Assembly (NCBI RefSeq): GCF_004340875.1
Contig: NZ_SLXQ01000014.1
Location: 62,001 to 126,000, forward strand
Source of the DNA: Tamaricihabitans halophyticus
Lineage (GTDB): Bacteria > Actinomycetota > Actinomycetes > Mycobacteriales > Pseudonocardiaceae
Direction of reading: 5' to 3'
Length of the DNA: 64,000 nt
The notes under the pieces were generated by a model. The model searched no databases and was not told the DNA's origin. It saw nothing but the letters and a program-made list of their open reading frames with translations. Within the stretch, counting starts at the first letter, position 1, and each line of letters starts with the position of its first letter. The translations under genes were made by a program, and so were the position numbers. Of this stretch, positions 59,007 to 64,000 are shown one piece after another.

Positions 59007-60422
59007 ATGCTTTCAGGCATTTCTTCTTCACGCGGGCAGAGCCCGTCTCCGCTGCGGGCGTGGCTCGTGCTGGGCACGATGTCCTTGCTGCAGTTCTTTA
59101 TCGCGATCGATGTGACGGTGGTCAATATCGCGCTGCCCTCGATCGGCACCGACCTTGGCGTCGCGGGCAACTCGCTGACCTGGGTGGTGATCGGTTACAC
59201 CATCACCGGCGGCGGGCTGCTGATGCTCGGTGGGCGACTCGGCGATCTGCTCGGCCGCCGCCGAACGCTGCTGGCCGGCACCACGCTGTTCGGCGTGGCG
59301 TCGCTGCTGGCGGGTGTGGCACCGTCGTTCGGGGTACTGGTGATCGCGCGCCTCGCGCAGGGAGCCGGCGAAGCCATTGCGCTGCCGGCCGCGATGGCCA
59401 CCATCGTGCTGATGTTTCCCGAGGGGCCGCGCCGGTCGCGAGCCCTGAGCGTGTGGGCGGCGGTCGCCAGCTGCGGGCTGGTGCTTGGCTTCGCTCTGTC
59501 CGGAATCATCACCGCACACCTTGGCTGGCGCTGGATCTTCCTGATCTCGGTGCCATTCATTCTGACCGTGATCGTGGCCGCGCTCCTACTCGTCGAGGCC
59601 GACCGCCCCAGCGCCGGTGGACGGTTCACAGTGGACCTGCCCGGTGCTCTCCTGCTGACCGCGTGCCCGCTGCTGTTCACCTACGCCGTGGTCGAGGCCG
59701 GTGAGCCCGGTACGAGCTGGTGGGTGAGCCTGGCGGCGCTGGCCGGCGCGGTGGTGGCCGCCGTGGGGTTTGTACGGGTCGAAGCGCGGTCGCCGAACCC
59801 ATTGGTGCCGCTGGTCTTTTTCGCCAACCGCGCCAGGGTGCGAGCGAACCTCACCACGATGTTGCTCAGTGGAGCGCTGTCGACATCGTTCCTGCTGTTC
59901 ACCTTCTACTTGCAGAACCGGCTCGGGTTCGCCCCGCTGGAAACCGGGCTCACCATGCTGCCGTTGGCCGTCGCGTTGATCGTGGCCTCCGTACTGGTGC
60001 CCCGGCTGCTGGGTAAGTGGGGTGCCCGGGGTTGCGTGCTGACTGGCCTTGGCGCTACCACGGGCGCGATGGCGGTGATCGCTATCGTGACGGCGCTCGA
60101 TGCCGGGGCGGGTTGGCTGCTCCTCGCGATGGTGCTGATCGCCGCCGGGATGGGCTGTGGTCTGGTGGGGCTGCAGTACATCGCGGTGAGTGGCGCGACC
60201 GAGGAGGACGCCGGGATGGCCTCCGGTGTGCAGCGAGCGGCCGATCAACTCGGTGGGGCGAGCGGCGTAGCCGTGTACGTGGGGATCGGGTTCGCGCCCG
60301 CCGTGCACACCGTGGACCCGTTCCTGGTCGCCGCGGTGCTCGCCAGTGCCGGGCTGGTCGTCGGCGCGCTGGTCATGAGCCGCACCTCCGGCAAACCGGA
60401 ATCGCAGCCGATGGCCGACTGA
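59007..60422 (+). CDS. MFS exporter of the DHA2 family
   Basis: 471 residues, about 14 helices. TM1 IAIDVTVVNIALPSIGTDLG, motif A GGRLGDLLGRRRTLLAG. Probably a drug/metabolite-proton antiporter. SD GGAGC, 6 nt. A leader ORF with hairpins lies upstream and no local regulator gene is next to it, so attenuation may be the main control. Divergent from ggt. Followed by two repeat copies. Confidence 0.9.
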   Translation: MLSGISSSRGQSPSPLRAWLVLGTMSLLQFFIAIDVTVVNIALPSIGTDLGVAGNSLTWVVIGYTITGGGLLMLGGRLGDLLGRRRTLLAGTTLFGVASLLAGVAPSFGVLVIARLAQGAGEAIALPAAMATIVLMFPEGPRRSRALSVWAAVASCGLVLGFALSGIITAHLGWRWIFLISVPFILTVIVAALLLVEADRPSAGGRFTVDLPGALLLTACPLLFTYAVVEAGEPGTSWWVSLAALAGAVVAAVGFVRVEARSPNPLVPLVFFANRARVRANLTTMLLSGALSTSFLLFTFYLQNRLGFAPLETGLTMLPLAVALIVASVLVPRLLGKWGARGCVLTGLGATTGAMAVIAIVTALDAGAGWLLLAMVLIAAGMGCGLVGLQYIAVSGATEEDAGMASGVQRAADQLGGASGVAVYVGIGFAPAVHTVDPFLVAAVLASAGLVVGALVMSRTSGKPESQPMAD

Positions 60423-60440
60423 ACGCCCGCGTGGTTGCCC

Positions 60441-60466
60441 ACCGCATTCTCAACGGATATTGCGGC
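60441..60466 (-). repeat. 26-bp palindromic repeat, copy 7 (diverged)
   Basis: Minus strand: GCCGCAATATCCGTTGA, GAA, TGCGGT; about 20 of 26 match copy 1. It lies 18 bp past the MFS stop in the 323-bp gap 60423-60745, which holds only repeats and the terminator of the PIN operon. Confidence 0.7.
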
Positions 60467-60541
60467 TAAGGACGCGCGTTCGACGCCGCATCGATGGACA
60501 CGATCGTCCACTCGAACCATGCGGTCGCCGGGGCTCGTTGA

Positions 60542-60567
60542 ACTGCAATGTTTAGGGATCTTGCGGT
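60542..60567 (-). repeat. 26-bp palindromic repeat, copy 8
   Basis: Minus strand: ACCGCAAGATCCCTAAA, CAT, TGCAGT. Nearly identical to copies 2 and 4. Between the convergent MFS and PIN genes. Confidence 0.85.
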
Positions 60568-60705
60568 CACTGAGTGTGGTCACGGCACGCTCGGCCCAGT
60601 TTTCCAGGAGCACGCCGGCCGGCGACGGCCCCACAAGGGTCGAGCGGCGACTTCACTACCGCGACGCGGCCTCGTCTGCCAACCGCGGTCAACCATCGGC
60701 TTATC

Positions 60706-60744
60706 CAGCGTGCCGCTGCGGGGTGGCCACGCGGCGGCACGCTG
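60706..60744 (-). terminator. Terminator of the XRE-ImmA-PIN operon
   Basis: CAGCGTGCCGC (60706-60716) and GCGGCACGCTG (60734-60744), perfect 11-bp arms, 17-nt loop with a nested GTGGCCAC. It starts one base after the stop of the PIN gene on the minus strand. Confidence 0.75.
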
Positions 60745-60745
60745 A

Positions 60746-61360
60746 CTAACGCCAGCAGGGCAGCTTCAGGAGGTTGGTGGTGTCCAATGGCGGGAGTCCA
60801 TCGTCGAGCTCCCGTAGTTGTCCATATCGCTTTCGCATGGTGGCCTTGTCGGGCAGGTATTCGCCGCCTGCCGCCCTTTCCAGCACGGTGACGGTGTGGA
60901 TGAGGCCAATGCTGCCGACAGCCTTTCCGGCCTTTTCAAGACGTCGCAATCGTTGGGCTTCCGTCGTGGCGATACGACATCCCGCACCGTCGTCGATCAG
61001 GACCTTCACATGTTCCCCGGCCTCGGCCGCCACCACCGCGTGGGCAATCACCATCGTCTCGCCGAGGTCCTTTCCGGTGCGGATGCGCTGGTCGAACGGG
61101 ACTCCGGTGATGCGCTGAACCGCTTGGGAAAGCTCATCAGTCTCATCGTCCGAAAGCACTTCCATCAGGCGCGCTGATAGCTTCCGCCAGACGGCTTCCG
61201 CTTTCGCAAATCGCTGGTCCTGACGCGCTTTACGAAGGATCTCTGTTTTCACGACTTCCGGGACACTCATGGGTCCCAGCGTGCCGAACAGCAGGCGCTC
61301 CATATCGGCCGAGAGAAAGTTGATGCCAGGCCCAGCATCCATGATGGGGCGCTGACTCAT
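60746..61360 (-). CDS. PIN-like nuclease domain protein, probable toxin/effector
   Basis: 204 residues. The start MDAGPGINFLS (D8), VPEVVKTEIL (E40), GETMVIAHAVV (E101) and KVLIDDGAGCRIA (D123) fit the acidic quartet of PIN nucleases. The last 50 residues are helical. Third gene of XRE-ImmA-PIN; ATG overlaps the peptidase stop (ATGA). RNA cleavage held back by the partners is the likely role (inference). Confidence 0.72.
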   Translation of the reverse strand: MSQRPIMDAGPGINFLSADMERLLFGTLGPMSVPEVVKTEILRKARQDQRFAKAEAVWRKLSARLMEVLSDDETDELSQAVQRITGVPFDQRIRTGKDLGETMVIAHAVVAAEAGEHVKVLIDDGAGCRIATTEAQRLRRLEKAGKAVGSIGLIHTVTVLERAAGGEYLPDKATMRKRYGQLRELDDGLPPLDTTNLLKLPCWR

Positions 61361-62187
61361 TCGGCGGAGCCCTCGGGCGTCTCGTCATCCTGCAGATCGC
61401 TGAGGTCCACGGAGACTGAGGGCAGGTTCGCTGCCGTCAGCCACGGCGGCTGGTGTTCCTTCGGAGTGATTCCGGCTTCGGCGAGTTCCTCGACTACCGC
61501 TCCGGCACTGACACCCCGGAGAGTAGCGATGGTCTGCGCGGTCACAACACCTTCGCCATAGCCGGAGATAGCACGGGCCAGTAGGCGTTGTGGAGGGCGG
61601 GCGCGGTCGGCATCGTTCTGCAGGGACTGGTATTGATCGATCCAACCGAAGCGAGTCGCGAGTTGGAGCGTGGAGAGCGTTTTCCACTCCTGTTTGGTCG
61701 CAGTGTCGATATACCTGCAGTCGCAAAGGGCGATCGCCGCGATGGCAGGCGAAACCAGGAACCACTGCACGACAGCGGAGAGGTCGGCCTCGGTCAAGCC
61801 TTTGCGGTGCCCAAGGAACGCTTCGAGGCCATCACCTGGCACAAGCAAGTGTCGGGCGAACGCATCAGCTCTGGTTTCCTCGGGGGAACGAGCACCGAGA
61901 TCCTTGTCGCCGTTCCAGTCGCCGAAAAGTACGTGGGCGAGTTCGTGGGCCAGCGTGCTGCGCTGCCTCATGGGATTACGGGTGCGCGCGACGCCGATAA
62001 AAGCAACATCACGTGTGGGGTCACGCATCGTCAGACCATGCTCGTCTGGGCTCGCGTCAAGAACAGCAACGTCGAGGCCAGTGGTCTGCTCGATGAGCGC
62101 AACGAGATCACCCAGGGGTTGCGCCCCCAGGTGATGCTCGCCGCGAAATGCCGCTGCCTTCTCTTTGCCCTGCCGTTCCGATGTCAT
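61357..62187 (-). CDS. ImmA/IrrE family metallo-endopeptidase
   Basis: 276 residues from the ATG at 62187. Zinc site H81-ELA-H85 in TLAHELAHVLFG, third ligand E104 in EETRADAFARHLLVP. About 150 C-terminal residues, partly helical, have no obvious domain. ImmA/IrrE peptidases cut XRE repressors in mobile elements and the DNA-damage response. Pairs with the XRE gene before it. COG2856-Xre is a recognised toxin-antitoxin-like pairing. Confidence 0.88.
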   Translation of the reverse strand: MTSERQGKEKAAAFRGEHHLGAQPLGDLVALIEQTTGLDVAVLDASPDEHGLTMRDPTRDVAFIGVARTRNPMRQRSTLAHELAHVLFGDWNGDKDLGARSPEETRADAFARHLLVPGDGLEAFLGHRKGLTEADLSAVVQWFLVSPAIAAIALCDCRYIDTATKQEWKTLSTLQLATRFGWIDQYQSLQNDADRARPPQRLLARAISGYGEGVVTAQTIATLRGVSAGAVVEELAEAGITPKEHQPPWLTAANLPSVSVDLSDLQDDETPEGSAE

Positions 62188-62201
62188 GGTTGGCCCGCCC
62201 G

Positions 62202-62534
62202 TCACAGGGGCGCAGGGATCGCCTGGTCGTCCAGATAGGCATCCAGCTCGATGAAGTGCAGCAGTCGTTGGCGCATCTTGTCCATGTCCGAGCCGTTCGT
62301 CGCTCGTGCGGCACACTGCACGCGGTCGGCTACAGCAGTTCCAGTCAGCTGTGCCACGGTGCAGCCAGTGGCGTCGGCAATCTGGATGATCTCTGTCATC
62401 TTCGCTGGTCGCTTGCCGGAGAGGATGCGACTGAGCGTGGATTGCGAAATGCCCGTGCGATCTTCAAGGGCTCGCTGGGACAGCTGAGCCGCCTCGCGGG
62501 CGCTTTCGATGGCCGTGCCCATTCGTGTCGTCAT
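62202..62534 (-). CDS. XRE-family repressor/antitoxin
   Basis: 110 residues from the ATG at 62534, SD AGGAGGTGA 6 nt upstream. HTH at about 8-60 (ESAREAAQLSQRALEDRTGISQSTLSRILSGKRP). Probably represses its operon from the dyad at 62548-62573 and is the substrate of the ImmA-type peptidase. The gene and the next two are less GC-rich than the backbone. Confidence 0.88.
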   Translation of the reverse strand: MTTRMGTAIESAREAAQLSQRALEDRTGISQSTLSRILSGKRPAKMTEIIQIADATGCTVAQLTGTAVADRVQCAARATNGSDMDKMRQRLLHFIELDAYLDDQAIPAPL

Positions 62535-62547
62535 CCAGATCACCTCC

Positions 62548-62579
62548 TGAATCAAGTTTCGCGATGTGATTCAGTCTAG
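62548..62579 (-). promoter_or_regulatory. Promoter/operator of the XRE-ImmA-PIN operon
   Basis: On the minus strand TAGACT (62574-62579, -10-like) is followed by TGAATCA-N12-TGATTCA (62548-62573), perfect 7-bp arms, then the SD. The dyad covers the expected start and is placed for XRE autorepression. The -35 is not clear. Confidence 0.65.
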
Positions 62580-62624
62580 CGCAAAGTTATTGGGTCGGCG
62601 ACACCCGGTGACGATTCCCCAAGA

Positions 62625-62879
62625 TCACGTCGGCCCGGCAGTCCCCGCGTCGACCAAGCGAGCGTTCGCGGTACGGCGGAGCTCGGCCGTCTCCTCGCCT
62701 GGCCGCGAAGCAGCATCGGCCACGTCTTCGCTCTGCGCGGTCAGGTCAGCCCGGCCAGCTCATCTGCGTAATGCTCGGCAGCACGCGGTAGAACTCCGAC
62801 CGTGTCATCCTGTACTTCTGCGCGATGTGGTCGAAGCGCTCCGCGGCCTGGTCCGGAAGGGCACGTCGTTCGCCGACAT
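62625..62879 (-). pseudogene. Frameshifted remnant of a small ribbon-helix-helix-type antitoxin gene
   Basis: ATG at 62879 with GAGG upstream. Reading with three single-base shifts (near 62856, 62786 and 62743) gives MSANDVPF, then ERFDHIAQKYRMTRSEFYR, then RAAEHYADELAGLT, then TAQSEDVADAAS and on to TGA at 62625. The MTRSEFYRRAAxxYADEL pattern is typical of VapB/MazE-like antitoxins. No toxin remnant is found. Confidence 0.55.
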
Positions 62880-62887
62880 TGCCTCGT

Positions 62888-63817
62888 CTACCAGCCGCGC
62901 TCGGCGAGGCGGTGCGGCTCCGGTACGTCGTCGACGTTGATACCCACCATCGCCTCGCCCAACCCGCGCGAAACTTTCGCCAGCATGTCCGGGTCGTCAT
63001 GGAAGGTGGTCGCCTTGACGATCGCCTCGGCGCGCCGTGCCGGCTCCCCCGATTTGAAGATGCCCGAACCAACGAACACACCCTCGGCGCCCAGCTGCAT
63101 CATCATCGCCGCGTCCGCCGGAGTCGCGATCCCACCCGCGGTGAACAGCACGACCGGCAGTTTGCCGAGTTCCGCGACCTCACGAACGAGCTCGTAGGGA
63201 GCCTGCAACTCCTTGGCCGCCACATAGAGCTCATCGGCGGGCAGCGCGGTGAGCCGGCTGATCTCCGCGCGGATCTGCCGCATATGCATCGTCGCGTTGG
63301 ACACGTCACCAGTGCCCGCCTCACCCTTGGACCGGATCATCGCCGCGCCCTCGGTGATCCTGCGCAGCGCCTCACCAAGGTTGGTCGCACCGCAGACGAA
63401 CGGCACCGTGAACGCCCATTTGTCGATGTGGTTGGCGTAGTCGGCGGGGGTCAACACCTCGGATTCGTCGACATAGTCGACGCCCAGCGTCTGCAGTAGC
63501 TGAGCCTCGACGAAATGGCCGATCCGCGCCTTCGCCATGACCGGAATGGACACTGCCCGCACGATGCCGTCAATGAGGTCGGGATCGCTCATCCGGGCAA
63601 CCCCGCCCTGCGCGCGGATATCCGCCGGAACGCGCTCCAGTGCCATCACCGCAACCGCGCCGGCATCCTCCGCGATCTTCGCCTGCTCCGGGGTGACCAC
63701 GTCCATGATCACGCCACCCTTGAGCATTTCCGCCATACCCCGTTTGACACGTCCCGTCCCCGTCTGTGACACGGCGGCGTCGGGGGCGGTGGACTGGTTT
63801 TGCGCAGCGGAACTCAC
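62888..63817 (-). CDS. pdxS: Pyridoxal 5'-phosphate synthase lyase subunit
   Basis: 309 residues from the GTG at 63817 (SD GAAAGG). (beta/alpha)8 barrel that makes PLP from ribose-5-phosphate, glyceraldehyde-3-phosphate and ammonia from Pdx[23 protein letters not shown] (D39), [15 protein letters not shown] and [15 protein letters not shown] hold the catalytic Asp and Lys residues. An upstream in-frame ATG at 63877 lacks an SD. The insert of 55.2-62.9 kb separates it from pdxT. Confidence 0.95.
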   Translation of the reverse strand: MSSAAQNQSTAPDAAVSQTGTGRVKRGMAEMLKGGVIMDVVTPEQAKIAEDAGAVAVMALERVPADIRAQGGVARMSDPDLIDGIVRAVSIPVMAKARIGHFVEAQLLQTLGVDYVDESEVLTPADYANHIDKWAFTVPFVCGATNLGEALRRITEGAAMIRSKGEAGTGDVSNATMHMRQIRAEISRLTALPADELYVAAKELQAPYELVREVAELGKLPVVLFTAGGIATPADAAMMMQLGAEGVFVGSGIFKSGEPARRAEAIVKATTFHDDPDMLAKVSRGLGEAMVGINVDDVPEPHRLAERGW

Positions 63818-64000
63818 GGCGAACCTTTCGACTTGGCGATGGGTGCGGAATTCGGCGGTTGCGCCGAATGAGCCCATCCTACGGCGAATTGGCCTTCCCG
63901 AATGTGCCAGTAGTAGCCAATTTCATCAGACCACTTATGCGCCGCGGGCCGGCCACTCACACGGTTGCGATCTACGGGACTTGCCGAGAGTGCACCACGG
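63818..64000. other. Non-coding sequence at the right edge
   Basis: No credible gene. GGTTGCGATCTACGGGACTT (63963-63982) is weakly like the dispersed repeat but needs a gap. The pdxS promoter is probably here; no clear -35/-10 pair was chosen. Confidence 0.4.

Noticed and set aside
60423-60705. Insertion sequence or transposase remnant near the repeats
   Set aside because: No transposase-like frame or long terminal repeats; only the 26-bp units are seen.
63963-63990. Ninth copy of the palindromic repeat
   Set aside because: Similarity to the unit needs a gap and the arms do not pair; too weak to count.

Overview
The window comes from a high-GC actinomycete, most likely Pseudonocardiales (Amycolatopsis, Prauserella or Saccharopolyspora-like); the genus is inference. 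Support comes from the developmental regulator BldD with an intact c-di-GMP motif, a DasR-type operator at a GlcNAc PTS locus, orphan XRE-DUF5753/DUF397 and DUF948/DUF6167 pairs, many GTG starts with ATGA/GTGA stop-start overlaps, and a backbone order close to the mycobacterial carA-pyr and aro-alaS-aspS-relA-sec-ruv-pdx blocks.

Layout. 1-3.4 kb (minus): pyrR-pyrB-pyrC-membrane protein-carA, every junction overlapping by 4 nt, behind a leader that looks like a PyrR-binding, SD-sequestering hairpin. 3.6-4.2 kb (plus): bldD with a near-consensus BldD box in its own promoter. 4.2-6.4 kb: nusB, efp, pepQ. 6.5-9.5 kb: accessory genes (4-TM protein, phosphotransferase, secreted beta-propeller lipoprotein). 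9.6-18.5 kb: aroQ-aroB-aroK-aroC, prepilin peptidase, a split GlcNAc-type PTS (EIIA/EIIB divergent from EIIC around a DasR site), aroE, mltG, ruvX. 18.5-23.6 kb: alaS, two envelope-associated small proteins, rarA. 23.6-28.8 kb: MFS/TetR pair, VOC protein, class V aminotransferase, phosphotransferase. 29-34.5 kb: aspS, tatA, tatC, YibE/F protein and a small helical protein. 34.6-37 kb: membrane protein, metallo-hydrolase, cyclophilin. 37-43 kb: accessory acyl-CoA/crotonase/SGNH genes plus an XRE-DUF397 pair. 43-52 kb: rel, secF, secD, yajC, ruvB, ruvA, ruvC. 52-55 kb: DUF985, DUF4262, membrane protein, yebC, pdxT. 55.2-62.9 kb: an accessory insert separating pdxT from pdxS: azlCD with a divergent HTH-cupin regulator, ggt, an MFS exporter behind a small-ORF leader, and a compact XRE / ImmA-IrrE peptidase / PIN-like operon with its own operator and terminator, next to a decayed antitoxin gene. 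62.9-63.8 kb: pdxS.

The most novel signals are (i) a dispersed 26-bp palindromic repeat family (eight copies), three of which start on the last A of a stop codon; (ii) the self-contained XRE-ImmA-PIN module; (iii) the 17-codon leader ORF with ordered hairpins before the 59-kb MFS gene; and (iv) several readable operators (PyrR loop, BldD box, dre, AzlCD and TetR palindromes). No tRNA, rRNA, CRISPR array or intact insertion sequence was seen.
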